In this document: positions 12,194 to 23,259 of the stretch, one piece after another
How positions within the stretch are numbered: the stretch's first letter is position 1
How the letters are laid out: each line of letters begins with the position of its first letter
DNA from: Episyrphus balteatus
Taxonomy: Eukaryota > Arthropoda > Insecta > Diptera > Syrphidae
Reading direction: 5' to 3'
NCBI RefSeq assembly: GCF_945859705.1
Contig: NC_079136.1
Span: 113,728,028 to 113,792,027, forward strand
Length of the DNA: 64,000 nt
The notes under the pieces: generated by a model
Seen by the model: the letters and a program-made list of their open reading frames with translations, nothing else
Databases searched by the model: none
Told to the model about the DNA's origin: nothing
Program-made: the position numbers and the translations under genes

Positions 12194-12900
12194 GTGTCTG
12201 TCTCTATCTGGAGCTGCAGCCTAAATGAGTGAAGTGATTTTCTTCAAACTTGGTAGTTAGCAGTTTTTGGTGATTCCCTAGAGGGGAAATTGAAATTTTT
12301 TTTTTATGACCAAAACTAACGGTACCTGCCATATAACGGAAATAGAAAAGTTAATTTTTTTCAAAAACGGCTCTAACGATTTTGATTAAAATTTTTGTGT
12401 GTAGTACTACACATAATAGCCAACTTTTTAAATAAAAAAAATATTTTTTGTACCGTTATTAACGGTACCTGTCATAAAACGGTTTTTTTCGTTTCTGAAT
12501 ATCTCGTACAACATTAACCCGATTTAAATGAAAATTTTTATACAAAAGTATGTAAGTAAAGATAGTATTAAAATTTTAGAAAATTTTCAAAAAACGCATT
12601 TTTGGTTTTTTAAAAAATATTTCAAAATTTTTTTTTGAAAAATCAATTTTTTGAAAACGAATCAACGAAAAATTTTGAAATTTAGTTTTTATATGTAAAT
12701 TAATTATTTCTTCAAAATGGCATACCAACTTTTTTTTTTTTAAATGTTGAAAAATTTTTATACATAAAAAATTATTTTTTTAAAAAACGGCTCCTACAAT
12801 TTTCGAAAATTTTTTTCTAAAAATACCTTTTTATACAAGAAATAAAATGGCATATTTGTTATTTTTTTTAAGATAGTTTAAAACGGAGTTTAATTAATTA
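11690..12900 (+). repeat. Dipteran GTCT-microsatellite interspersed repeat
   Basis: A perfect to near-perfect (TCTG)n tract occupies 12129-12202. It is followed by CTGGAGCTGCAGCCTAAATG, a CTTCAAACTTGG block and a segment with ACGGTACCTGCCAT and ACGGTACCTGTCAT. The reverse complement of these landmarks occurs near 32090-32140 and 21590-21650, so this is a dispersed family and not a stand-alone microsatellite. It resembles the mini-me repeats described in Diptera, which contain a GTCY tract; that assignment is from memory of the family description. Confidence 0.6.
12129..12202 (+). repeat. (TCTG)n microsatellite
   Basis: Tandem TCTG units with one TGTG interruption near the right end. It lies inside the interspersed repeat described at 11690-12900. 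The cysteine/serine/valine-rich ORF over it is only its translation. Confidence 0.95.
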
Positions 12901-13130
12901 TAAAAACAGATTTAATTTTTTTTATACTAGGTACTTATGAAATTTCTTCAAAATATCAATTTTAAACTTGAATAAAAAGCTTTAACATTATAGTTACTTT
13001 AAGCATAAGAGCAAGTACGTGCGACCCCAGTCGTGCAATTTATTTTTCTTTGTACCTGCACCAGAAGTTTTATTCTTTTCTTTTAGAGCCACAAATAATT
13101 AAGTAGATACATACATTCAAATTATCCGCA

Positions 13131-13622
13131 ATGAGAACCAGGGGCGTACACACCATTGGGGCAAGCGGGGCGATGCCCCGGGGCCCCCGACACGCAAGGA
13201 CCCCGACTGGAGACAATGGAGAAAAGGCAACTTATTTTAAAAGTAACGAAGCAAAAAATTTTACATGAATCACCTCCGGCAATAGAGGAAAAATTATATT
13301 CTTCAGTGTAATGCGTAATGAATTGGTAGCCAGTCACATAATATTTTATCTCAAAACAAAATACTACATCAGGGGCCCCAAAAAAAATAAATCTTTTTTT
13401 TTTAAAGAAAAATTATATACTATCTTAGGGCCCAATGTTACTTGAATAATTTAGCGACCAACAAATGATACATCAGGGGCCCCAAAAAAAAGTAGTGCGT
13501 ATACGTACTTTGTTATTTGTTCATATTTTCTATATCAAAGGGGCCCCCAAATACCAAAGGAGCCTCAAAATTTAGGTTTGCCCAAGGGCCCCACCAACTC
13601 AACGTACGCCTCTGATGAGAAC
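13131..13622. mobile_element. 476-bp hAT-like MITE (13139-13614) with 8-bp target duplication
   Basis: Left end CAGGGGCGTAC and right end GTACGCCTCTG form an inverted pair (CAGRGGCGTAC). The 8-mer ATGAGAAC directly flanks it at 13131-13138 and 13615-13622. The interior is GC-richer than the surroundings and repeats CATCAGGGGCCCC twice. CAGRG termini and an 8-bp duplication are typical of hAT elements. No transposase is encoded. Confidence 0.88.
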
Positions 13623-13672
13623 CTTAAAATAAAATTTTAGGGCATCTTTTATTACTGCACTGAACCAAATCC

Positions 13673-14705
13673 TTACGTAAATACAACGAAAAAATTCGTT
13701 GAGCCAACGAAAATTTAATTAATTTTCAGCCGATGAAAAATTTAATTGGCTCAACGAAATGGCTTTCATACATTAATTAAGAACTTCATCAATCAACGAA
13801 AACTGTAGTATTTTAATGAAATTTTTCATAAAAATTTTTGATCGAGAGTTAATGAAATTTTACATCACTTCACGAAATTTTTCATCGATATTTTTCGTTA
13901 GTCAATGTATTTTTTGATTAATTTATGAAAGAACTTTCGTTAGCTAACGAATTTTTTCGTAAATTTAATGAACATTTTTATTAAATTACGAAAAAATATT
14001 TGTTAGCTAACGAAACTTTTCGTTGTATTAATTGTATTTTTTTATTGGACTTGTTAAATTATTAATTTAATATAGTCCAAACCAAAAATTGGCGTTTCGA
14101 CCCGGTGGAGCTCACTTAAGTCAACTGATGAGTCCGACTTATCGTGAGACACCTTGTCAATACGCAAATATTTTTTATATTCAGCTCAGCTTACATAGAT
14201 TTTTAAACAAAAATCTAATGTGAACTATATAAAGCAAGATTCAATTTTTAATGATTAAAACAGAAATGCACCCAAGTCTACGTTTTTTTTTTGTAAGGCA
14301 ACGATTTTTTTCGTTAACTGATGTATTTTTTCATAAGCCAATGTAATATTTCATTAGTATATGAAGAATTTTCATAAGCTTATGAAGATTTTCGTTAGTT
14401 AATGTTGAATTTCATAAGTTAATGAATTTTTTCGTTACTTAATTAAAACTTTAATAAAGTAAGGAAAAAATTCTTATTTTTATTCTTTAAAATGAGTATG
14501 AAATTTTTCGTTAATTGATGAATATTTTCATTGAATTGGATTTTTTGGCACTAAAAAGGGAGAAAAAGTGTATGAAACGTTTTCATTAATTGATGAAGGT
14601 TTTCATATTACGAAAAATTACATATTTTCGTTGAGCCAACGAAAGTTTCGTTGGGCCAACGAAAATGTAGTGTATGAAACGATTTTCGTAATTTTACGAT
14701 AAGCA
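13673..14705. repeat. ACGAA/TTCGT-rich array with inverted ends
   Basis: About 1 kb in which short units such as TTCGTTAGCTAACGAA, TTCGTTGAGCCAACGAAA and AATGAAATTTTTCATA recur at short irregular intervals in both orientations. The outer ends TTACGTAAA (13673) and the reverse of TTATCGTAAA (14705) are an imperfect inverted pair. A stretch without the motif (about 14044-14290) interrupts the array and contains a separate hairpin near 14104-14153. It looks like a transposon with internally expanded palindromic repeats; the class is unknown. Confidence 0.6.
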
Positions 14706-15705
14706 CAAATGTATAGAACACTGCATAGCATCATATTCAACCTATCAAGATATCTCTGTATGTAGTTCCTATTCTGCTATCAATATAAAATCTTCTTAAC
14801 ATTGTGACCTCTATTTCAGACAAAGTATCAGTTGGAACGACCTGTTATATCAAAAGAACATAAATTCTATTCAAAATAAATGACCGCATCTTAATCACCT
14901 CACACATTTAATCCATTTCACAATCTCTATTCAAATCCATGCTCAAGTTTCTTTCACGCATCTATAACAATTGAGCCTTCTCCTCATCCGCTGCGCGTAC
15001 CTTACAAGGTGATTCTACTCTTAAACCAAAAGATCAACGAAGCTGATCCGAAAAAAAAAGCCATCAAGTTGAAGATTGCAATAATTGTTAGAAGTCTCTA
15101 TCCCGACTTAATACCGGGACCGGGAGGCAGTAAAAGATTTATTCTGGTTTTTTCTTTCATTGCAACAAGCTACATTTACAATGATGACGACTTTGACGAC
15201 CGACGACAACGATCGCGACGGGAAGAACGACTTAACTCTAGCTCCAGGGCAAAAGGAGTGTCGCACACCATTCACGTTGGATTTTCTGACTTTTTTGCTT
15301 TGCTGAATTTTTATTACCTGCAAACAACCATATCAACACCAAAACCAAATGAAAATTGGAAAGGTGAAGAGGGACAAAAAGGTGCTAACACGTTGTTTAC
15401 ACTTTGAGCGGTGGGGTGGAGTGTGTTCGTTGTGTGCGCGCGCAATAATCTCTGAACTCAACTCCTTTTAGGACCTGTGCGCTGCGTCAATCGATTGTGA
15501 CGCTAGACAACAAGTAACACACATACCCAGACAAACCTATACTCTTTATTGCCTTGCGAAGCTCAAGACAGGCATTTAAACGTCAAAACAGAGAGAGCCC
15601 AGAGTTAACTCTGTGTCTTGTCTTTACCCCCACGTGAATGTGCATTTTTCTATGGAACTGGAGCAATATTGCAACTAGCAAACGACCTGGTCTCTTTGAT
15701 AATCG

Positions 15706-15750
15706 TATAAAAGTCGATCGGCTAATTGACCAGAATCGTAGTCCACCTCA
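15706..15750 (+). promoter_or_regulatory. TATA box and start-site block of the first cuticle gene
   Basis: TATAAAA lies at 15706-15712. The 17-mer AATCGTAGTCCACCTCA starts at 15734. The same two blocks with the same 28-bp offset occur upstream of the paralogous gene (19306 and 19334), so the 17-mer very probably covers the transcription start and immediate downstream promoter. Confidence 0.8.
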
Positions 15751-15842
15751 GGAGTTTTGTGAATTAACAACATCAATAAAACAGTTCAGCGCCTTTCAGC
15801 CGCAAGGAAATTCATAAAAAAATATCAAAAAATCATCTCAAA

Positions 15843-16474
15843 ATGTTTAACGTAAGTGACAGTTGACTGACTGATGACAGATAACAGATTTGGTGAAATG
15901 AAAAGTGTCAAACTTATTCTCGTTACAGTTCTTTGCATTAATTGTGATTGTCGGAGTTGCCAGTGCCATTGAATTACCACTTCTTCCCCATGGACCAGGA
16001 CCTCTCCTATCGCATGGACCTCTGCTCTCACATGGTCCCCTCATCCATGCTGCTCCAGCTTTAATTGCCAAGCCACTCATTAAGACCATCGAAGTTGAAT
16101 CGCCAGCCCATTACGACTTCTCGTACTCAGTCCGCGATGACCACACTGGAGACATCAAAAGTCAGACCGAATCTCGCAAGGGAGACGTTGTCCATGGTCA
16201 ATACAGCCTTGTCGATGCTGATGGTTACTTGAGAACTGTTGACTACACTTCCGATGCGCATAATGGATTCAATGCTGTCGTTCGTCGCGATCCCTTGGGA
16301 CACAAAGTCGTAAAGGCCATTGCCCCAATAGCTAAGGTTATTGCACCAATTGCGCATTACCCTGCCCCAATTGCGCACTATGCTGCTCCCAAATTGTTGG
16401 CTGCACCAATTCATGCTGCACCAGCTTTGGCTCATGTGTCCGTACATGCACCATCGTATGCTTACTCGCATTAA
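15843..16474 (+). CDS. RR-2 cuticular protein, paralogue 1 (184 aa)
   Basis: Structural protein of the insect exoskeleton; the RR-2 domain binds chitin in the cuticle after secretion from epidermal cells. Exons are 15843-15851 (MFN) and 15929-16474, joined across a 77-bp GTAAGT...ACAG intron. The ATG in the mini-exon is chosen because it completes a signal peptide, MFNFFALIVIVGVASA, with cleavage expected after residue 16. An HGP-rich linker (LLPHGPG, LLSHGP repeats) follows. The RR-2 domain spans about residues 62-124, with YDFSYSVRDDHTGDIKSQ, a KGDVVHGQYSL block and a GFNAVVRRD end. The tail is AP/AH-rich with AAP repeats and ends YAYSH. A TATA box lies at 15706 and an AATAAA at 16770. The gene at 19456 is its closest relative, indicating a tandem duplication. 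Family assignment is certain; the orthologue is not identified. Confidence 0.95.
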
Positions 16475-16769
16475 AACGAAAACAAAATCGTCGACTTTAA
16501 TCACCAGTCTTTTGTTATTTCATCATGATACGCTTGTCAGAAAAGTATAATAATTTAATCAATTTACATTTTATACTCTTCTTCTCATTCACACTCATCA
16601 CACGTTTTTAACCAAACAAACATCACACGAATCATACGTACTATACATGTAAGGAATTAAGATGGAGCTATACCAGGCTCCGTGTTGTCTATGTCATTAT
16701 AGAGAGAGACCTTAATATTATATTCATTATATTTTGTAAATATTAAAAAAAAAACACATGAATAATTTT

Positions 16770-16801
16770 AATAAAAATGCAAGAAAACGAAAAAAATAAA
16801 T
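16770..16801 (+). terminator. Polyadenylation signals of the first cuticle gene
   Basis: AATAAA occurs at 16770-16775 and again at about 16796-16801, roughly 300 bp after the stop codon and before a repeat begins near 16880. Confidence 0.6.
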
Positions 16802-16879
16802 AAAATATTTGGTTTTTATTTGAAAAGTGAATTTCTTAAGATATTATTATTTTTTTTTTTTTTTTCAAAAAAAAATTGA

Positions 16880-17350
16880 ATATTTATGTAATTGAAATTT
16901 TATTTTTAGGACCAAAACTAACTGTACCCGCTGAATTACCTGAATAACCAAAAAAATTAATTTTCTTCAAAATGACTCTAAAGATTTTGATTAAAATTTG
17001 TGTGTGTAGGTACTGTGTACTGTGGCAATTAACATCGTACTTTTTAAATAATAAGAAAAAATGTTTTTTTAAAAATTATTAAAAATACTTCCACAGAACC
17101 GTTTTCTTGATTTCTAACTTTCTTGCTAACGACAGAACTGATTTCAACAAAAAAAATTGTTAAAAAACGCTTTAAGCGACCTTAATATTAAAACTGAAAA
17201 AAAAAAATCAAAAAATATAATTTTTGAGATTCAAAAAAAAATGATTTTTTTATTTGAGAAATCATTTTTTTTAAACAGAACACTGAATTTTCTTAGAACT
17301 TTGTTTTTCATTTTAATTTTGTTTGAAATATGTTTAAAAAATTTTAACAA
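16880..17350 (+). repeat. Partial copy of the GTCT-family repeat (without the microsatellite)
   Basis: GGACCAAAACTAACTGTACC, TCTAAAGATTTTGATTAAAA and GTGTGTAGGTACT run in the same order as at 12300-12430. The right part is AT-rich and more diverged. Confidence 0.55.
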
Positions 17351-19300
17351 CTTTTTTTATTTTATTTTCTAAAACTTCTATTTAATATCTTGAAAAACAA
17401 ACGATAAATTAAATGGCATACTTTATTTAGAAGTCAAAACCAATTTTAGAGAGGTTTTTGTTCCTTTAAAATCAAATTTTGTGTATTTAAAAAAATAATG
17501 AGTTCCGTTATTTTTGTAGTAGATCTCCTAGACGACCTCCAAAAAAAAGGTGTCTGGCGGTGAGCAAGATATCTCTGATCCAAGTCACTTAAAATTAAAA
17601 AAACCAAAAGATTCATTTTCAGGATAGACGAATGCAGGTAATGAACGAAGGAATAGTAAAAATATAAATTTTTACAAAATGGCGGCTTGCCAAAGAAAAA
17701 AATCGTTTTTTCACGAAAATTTACACTTTAAAGTGGCAACACAGAAATGTCAAATTGAATCGGCAGAGTGAGTCCAATGTGAACACATTCTTTGACAAAA
17801 AAATTTTTAATTTTTCTGTCACTGTAAATGGACCTGGCTACTCAATAATTTCTATAGTAGTTTTAAAAATATTAGGAAAAAAAACTGAACATTTTTTTCT
17901 CATGTCCCGCTACTATGGAGTCATTTTTCAGACAGGCAATAATGTCAATAGTTTTTCGGGGGTATTGAGTTATTATTATAAGAACTTTAGAAATCTTTAA
18001 TTGGAAAATCCGAAAGCATAAAAAATGCTTAGCAAAGAAAAACTGTATAGGTTTGACACAAAATTATGTAGCTAGTTTTAAAAATTGATTTTTGAAAATA
18101 TATAAATTAGTCAGTTAAGAAGTTTGTCTAAGAAAACAAACAAAATGCATGAACATGCTCTTTGAGCACAAGTTTCAATGTCGAAAGTTTTCACATATCG
18201 TCCTACATGCCAAAAGATTATGTGAATGTGAAATATTGATAACTAAGGTCGGTTTTCGAAGCTAATCACTGTAGTAAAGTAAATTACATATGACCGAATT
18301 CAACATTTAACGATTGGAAACATTTATCATCATGAAAATTTGGCTAAATTATTTACCTACCAAGCAAACTCAAACAAATTAATTTTTCACATTCAGGGTT
18401 ATAGCTTTAGGGGGCCGGGGCCGATATACATATGTCTACAGATACACATTAAATAAATGCAAGTTAAAAAAATATTATTAAAAAAACATAAAATTTGTTC
18501 TCCAAATCGCACTATTACAAGACTATTGTAACTCAAAAAAAAATTTCTCGCTGAATCAGCGAAAAAATGTTTATTTACAAACTGTTCCAAATTTTTTGTC
18601 AAGTTCCTTTATAAAAATATTAAAATAAAAATATGAATACAAAAATAATGCAATCAACTATTCAGCAATTATTTAAAATATTAAATATATATACAATTTT
18701 TTTTTTTTTTTTGAAAAGTTTGTTTTTTATTAAAGGCTTATTTTTTGTTTAACAAAATTAATTAAATTAATTTTTCGTGTCAAAGTAAAAAATCAGCCGA
18801 TTCGGTTACAGACCAATCTAACACCCCTTGTAAGTTAAAAATTTTTCCTCAGATAAAAACGTTGTTAAAAACGTTGCCATTGCCAGGACCCAGTGTCGAA
18901 GCGATTTAATAAATCATAATTGAACCTTTTTAAATGATAAATCCTTTATAGGAGCGCCACCAGCATTTTCGATTAAAAAAATCATAATTTATTTTTTGTA
19001 AATTCTGACCTCTTTAAAAGGCTCACCTTATAATTAAAATTCAAAGATATTTGAAATTAAAATAAAATTGCTCCCATTTGATGTAATCTTATTTCTTCAG
19101 AATTCAGAATCCTAAATTACCTTTCATATTTCAACTTACCACTCTCTCCCACTCTATCAAAATTTAAAAAAAAAATCAAAAAAATTGATATTTAGCACCA
19201 CGATACAAATAGTGACGCACGCACGCATTAAATTTGAGCTAAAATCAACACTTTAAGGTGTAGGTTGTCTGGCCACTCCATCGGCAAGGTCATTTAAATT
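17351..19300. other. Intergenic, no supported gene
   Basis: AT-rich sequence between the two cuticle paralogues. Short ORFs at 17755-18000 and 18399-18602 show no recognisable similarity. A GGGGGCCGGGGCC string near 18411 may be a remnant of the GC-rich hAT-like MITE type seen at 13139-13614. Confidence 0.4.
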
Positions 19301-19305
19301 AATCA

Positions 19306-19350
19306 TATAAAAGTCTAACGTCTACCTAACAAAAATCGTAGTCCACCTCA
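19306..19350 (+). promoter_or_regulatory. TATA box and start-site block of the second cuticle gene
   Basis: TATAAAA at 19306-19312 and AATCGTAGTCCACCTCA at 19334-19350 reproduce the promoter of the first paralogue with identical spacing. The shared GTGAATTAACA further down continues the match into the 5' UTR. Confidence 0.8.
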
Positions 19351-19455
19351 AGAGCTAAGTGAATTAACATCAACATCAGCCAAGCCCCAAAGCTCTTATA
19401 GTAGATCAACCCAAAGAAATATAGAATATTAAAAAATAACTCAAATTTATTCAAA

Positions 19456-20064
19456 ATGTTTAACGTAAGATTTACACAACACACAAACTTGAGTTAGAGT
19501 TCTTGAATAGTCTTATTCATAAATCTTCAATTGCATTTTCCATTTTAGTTTTTTGCATTGCTTGTGATTTTCGGTGCTGCCAGTGCCATTGAATTACCAC
19601 TTCTTCCACATGGACCTGGGCCACTACTATCACATGGACCACTGCTCTCACATGGACCAGCTCTTATTGCCAAGCCACTCATCAAAACCATTGAAGTTGA
19701 GGCTCCAGCGCACTATGACTTCTCATACTCAGTAAGAGACGACCATACTGGAGACATCAAGAGTCAGACTGAATCCCGCAAAGGTGACGTAGTTCATGGT
19801 CAATATAGTTTGGTCGATGCCGATGGATATCTCCGGACAGTTGACTACACCTCAGATGCGCATAATGGTTTTAATGCTGTCGTCCGACGTGATCCATTGG
19901 GACAGAAAGTTGTCAAAGCTATTGCCCCGGTGGCTAAGATCTTAGCTCCAATCGCTCCGATAGCTCATATTGGTGCACCAAGATTGTTGGCTGCTCCAAT
20001 TCATGCTGCACCAGCTTTGTCGCATGTTTCTGTGCATTCCCCAGGCTACGCTTATTCGCATTAA
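19456..20064 (+). CDS. RR-2 cuticular protein, paralogue 2 (174 aa)
   Basis: Chitin-binding structural cuticle protein. Exons are 19456-19464 (MFN) and 19549-20064 across an 84-bp GTAAGA...TTAG intron at the same codon position as in the paralogue at 15843. The signal peptide is MFNFFALLVIFGAASA. The RR-2 domain spans residues 56-118 and its core is the same as in paralogue 1 apart from isolated substitutions. The main differences are the loss of an eight-residue LIHAAP-type segment in the N-terminal linker and a rearranged PIAPIAHIG stretch in the tail. It ends YAYSH like its paralogue. Promoter block and exon structure are conserved, so the pair probably arose by tandem duplication and is likely co-expressed. 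AATAAA lies at 20281. Confidence 0.95.
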
Positions 20065-20280
20065 AAACATGACAGACAAACCTGAAAAAGGATCCACACA
20101 TACACACGCATTCACACAATGATTCATCTCATATATACATTATATAACGTACGTACCTTAGAATGGGAGCTCAATGCTTCAAGCTGCTTAGTGATTTCTT
20201 TTCAAAAAGAACATAATCATCATACATAAATATAAATTGCAAATAATCAAAAAAATAAAAACATTGTAAAATATACACAC

Positions 20281-20286
20281 AATAAA
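20281..20286 (+). terminator. Polyadenylation signal of the second cuticle gene
   Basis: AATAAA about 215 bp past the stop codon, in an A-rich 3' UTR. Confidence 0.55.
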
Positions 20287-20375
20287 AAAGCAAGATTTAT
20301 AAAATCAAAATATTAGTTGTTTTTATTTAGTAGGTATTGATTACAACTTACAGCATAAAAATATATTATGTGTAA

Positions 20376-20465
20376 GGCCGGCTTTTCGTGAGTCGACCCT
20401 CTTCGACGTCAATTTTAGCGTTCGGCTTTATTGAGCAGTAAAAATTGATTTGTAAAAAGCCGGCC
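20376..20465. repeat. GC-rich hairpin-forming inverted repeat
   Basis: GGCCGGCTTTT (20376-20386) is exactly complementary in reverse to AAAAGCCGGCC (20455-20465). GTCAATTTTA and TAAAAATTGAT inside extend the symmetry. The hairpin stands out against AT-rich flanks and is probably a small palindromic element; it lies about 90 bp beyond the polyadenylation signal of the second cuticle gene. Confidence 0.6.
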
Positions 20466-20699
20466 GGCATGACAATAAGTAGAGAATAGCCCAGGCAAAA
20501 TATAGTAAAGATTTTTAAATGCAATAAACTTTATTTTTCCATAAGGAATACGTACACTAAAGTTCATAAGCGAATCGTGGTCGAGACATAAATTCGTATT
20601 TTAATTATATAGGTATTTCATATATTTATTGGTATAGACTTATATAATAAGATACAATATCTTCTAAGATATTAAATTATTATTTTTATTATTTTATTA

Positions 20700-21660
20700 T
20701 TAAATAATTATTTATTCGACTTTTCGCATATAACTTTTAAACACTGAAATCTATCGAAAAGTTTTGTTTTTATCAAAAAAAATTCGTGATATTTAAACTT
20801 TAAAAATTTAAGAAAATTTAAGTGTTTAAAATATATGTTTTTTGCACTAAACTCTTAAACGGGTAATTTGATTGCGAAGATGTTTTATAAAATTTTTATA
20901 TTATTTAATATTCTTCATACAACCATCAACATGTTCTTTTAAATAGCTTTACTTTTTTAAAATATCATTATTTTTAGAAATTCGTGAAAAGTCGAAAAAG
21001 TGTTTTTTTTTTGCTAAATTTGCTCATGGTTGTCGAAAAGAAATTACGCTCATATAATAGGCAAAAGTATTTTCTAAAAAATTTTAATGGAAAATTTTTC
21101 ATTAAGCTTTAGTAAGTTTTAAAATAGCTCAGAACTACGATGAATGGAAGTGGGTTCTTAAGGACTATTTTTCGAAAACAAGCTTTTGAATTTTTGAATT
21201 TTTGAAAATCTGTTGAAAAAATAAGTACAAAATATATAAAAACTTTCTAAAATTTTTCATTCTGATGAAATTCATAAGTTAACATATAAACCAAATTTCC
21301 AGAAAATTAATTTAACCCTTTTGGATAAATTTATCCTAAAAATGGAATTTAAAAAAATAGAAAAATGATTTTTTTACGTAATTTTAAAAATAAAACTTTG
21401 TTCACTGAAAGCAAGTAATGTTAATAACGCTTCAAAAAAAACATAATTTTGATTTCAGAAGTAGGATCTTATTTTCGACAGCACAAAAATATACATATTT
21501 TGCTATTTACTAACATCAATAAAACCGTTTTTGGGAAAGAAAAAACTCAAAAACTTTAATTTTGATCCTATAAAAATCGTTTCAATGGTTTAGGCTGTAG
21601 CTCGATCCTCGAGCCAGAGAGACAAACAAAAAAAACAGGAAGACCGAATGGCGGGACCCA
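20700..21660 (-). repeat. Diverged GTCT-family repeat, reverse orientation
   Basis: The right end carries GGCTGTAGCTCGATCCTCGAG, an AGAGAGACAAAC remnant of the GTCT tract and GGCGGGACCCACATGAATCA. This is the reverse complement of the landmarks around 12110-12220. The remainder is AT-rich with TTTTTGAATTTTTGAA-type runs. Confidence 0.5.
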
Positions 21661-22386
21661 CATGAATCATTTTTTATCATTAATTTATGGATTAAATTTA
21701 TTTTCTAGCTTTGATTTAGGTCTTGACTTTACAAGGGCAAAACCTTCGACTTCGAAAAACAATGGAGTATAAGTGGCATTGTTGGTTTGATTTAAGATGA
21801 TTTTCTTGGAAAAATCATGGCTTCAAGTTTTTGGGCTACGGAACGGATTTTGGGTGTCAATATAGTCGGTGGATACAACAAAAAGATATAAAAGAGGTCA
21901 TGGTAAAATAAATAAGAGAAAAGTGGACAGGGCCTCAATTCTCAAGAGCCCTTTTGCTTCGACTGCCTTACAGAAATGTAGAGTCGGTATATTGAATGGC
22001 CTATCTTAAAACTCAGATTTGGCCCTTCTTATAATATTTTATGTATTTCCATCAACTGAACAAAAAACTTCCCAGAAAAAAAAATTACCGTTGGTGAACA
22101 GGGAAAGTCAATAATTTATTAATATTTTGAAGAGCTTGAAGACAATTTTTTTTTTTTTAAGTTAAGTAAGAATATATTGTTATGGAAAAATAAAAACATG
22201 TCAAATTTTCTCCCCCTTGCCTGCCATTACTGGAATTTTTTGACCCACTCTCGTTTAAGTTCATAAGAAAATCGAGTTACCAGTTCATTTCACTCGATCC
22301 TGTTAAGTGAATATTAAAAGCTTTAAAAAATTCTTCTCTTTTTTTGTTTTAGTTTTGAAGTCTTCTCATAAACTGTCTCATTTCGT

Positions 22387-22858
22387 TTGTTAATGGGCAA
22401 GTTCAGAAACGTTAGGGACTAAATATTTAGGTAATTTCTCGTTCTCTGATTGGTCAACTGTCAAAAAAAATCCTTCCAATTAAGGTAATTTTATTGGAAA
22501 GCTGACTGGAAAGTTAGGCAAAAAAATTCTCCCTAAAAATTTAGGAAAGTTTTTTTTTTTGTCAACATGACAGCTGATTGTTTTTAATTATAGAATTATG
22601 TTAGCAAAATTAAATCTATTTATGTGAAAAACGAGTAAAAAGTGCATTATCGGTTATAATTAATGTTATTTATTTATTAAAGTTAAGTGAAATTTGGTTT
22701 CTGCCCCATGCGATCTGTAAAATTATGCAATAATTTTCGAAGTTTGACAATAACATCAGATCCAAACAAATTTATTCAATTTATTTAAATGTCCGTTCAG
22801 AAGACGACGTTACCTAAATATCTAGTCCCTAATATTTCCTGAACGTGCCCATTGTTAA
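22387..22858. mobile_element. 458-bp MITE (22394-22851) with long TIRs and 7-bp target duplication
   Basis: The left end TGGGCAAGTTCAGAAAC followed by GTTAGGGACTAAATATTTAG matches the reverse complement of the right end (TGGGCACGTTCAGGAAAT followed by ATTAGGGACTAGATATTTAG), giving TIRs of about 43 bp with a few differences. The 7-mer TTGTTAA flanks both sides (22387-22393 and 22852-22858). No ORF. The superfamily is not clear. Confidence 0.8.
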
Positions 22859-23259
22859 GAATTGTCATAAATAGACATGTCTATGTTTTGACCTTTTTTC
22901 AATATTGGACAAAGGAACTAATCAATTCTAATACAAAAGTATTCTTTAGGCATAAAATGGTCTTGAAAAAAATAAGGAATCCAAGTGAAATAATCAAAGA
23001 GAACTGTAAGATGGTAAGGACGCGATTGTTTTTCCATTTCAAACAGATTCCACTTCTGACTTAAAAGTCTTTTCAATAATTTTACTATTTATGTATTGTG
23101 TGAGATATTTTAAGAGTAAAAATATAAATTGACTGGAGTATTACATTGGCACATTGTGACTATACTTAAAGCTAAATGATGATATACATATATGAGATGA
23201 ATATAAATTTCAATATCGGTCATTTTCAATCAATTAAAAAAGCGATCTTTTTTCCTATC

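Noticed and set aside
11989..12228. ORF with a repeated SVCL motif
   Set aside because: Produced by the (TCTG)n microsatellite.
14104..14153. CTGATGAGTCC at about 14125, reminiscent of a hammerhead ribozyme core
   Set aside because: No GAAA box or cleavage-site helix follows on the same strand. The surrounding bases instead form an imperfect hairpin (GGTG..CTCAC..TAAGTC with GACTTA..GTGAG..CACC).
16127..16504. 125-codon antisense ORF over the first cuticle gene (similarly 33626-33889 and 23299-23751)
   Set aside because: Mirror of a well-supported coding sequence; no signal peptide or domain.
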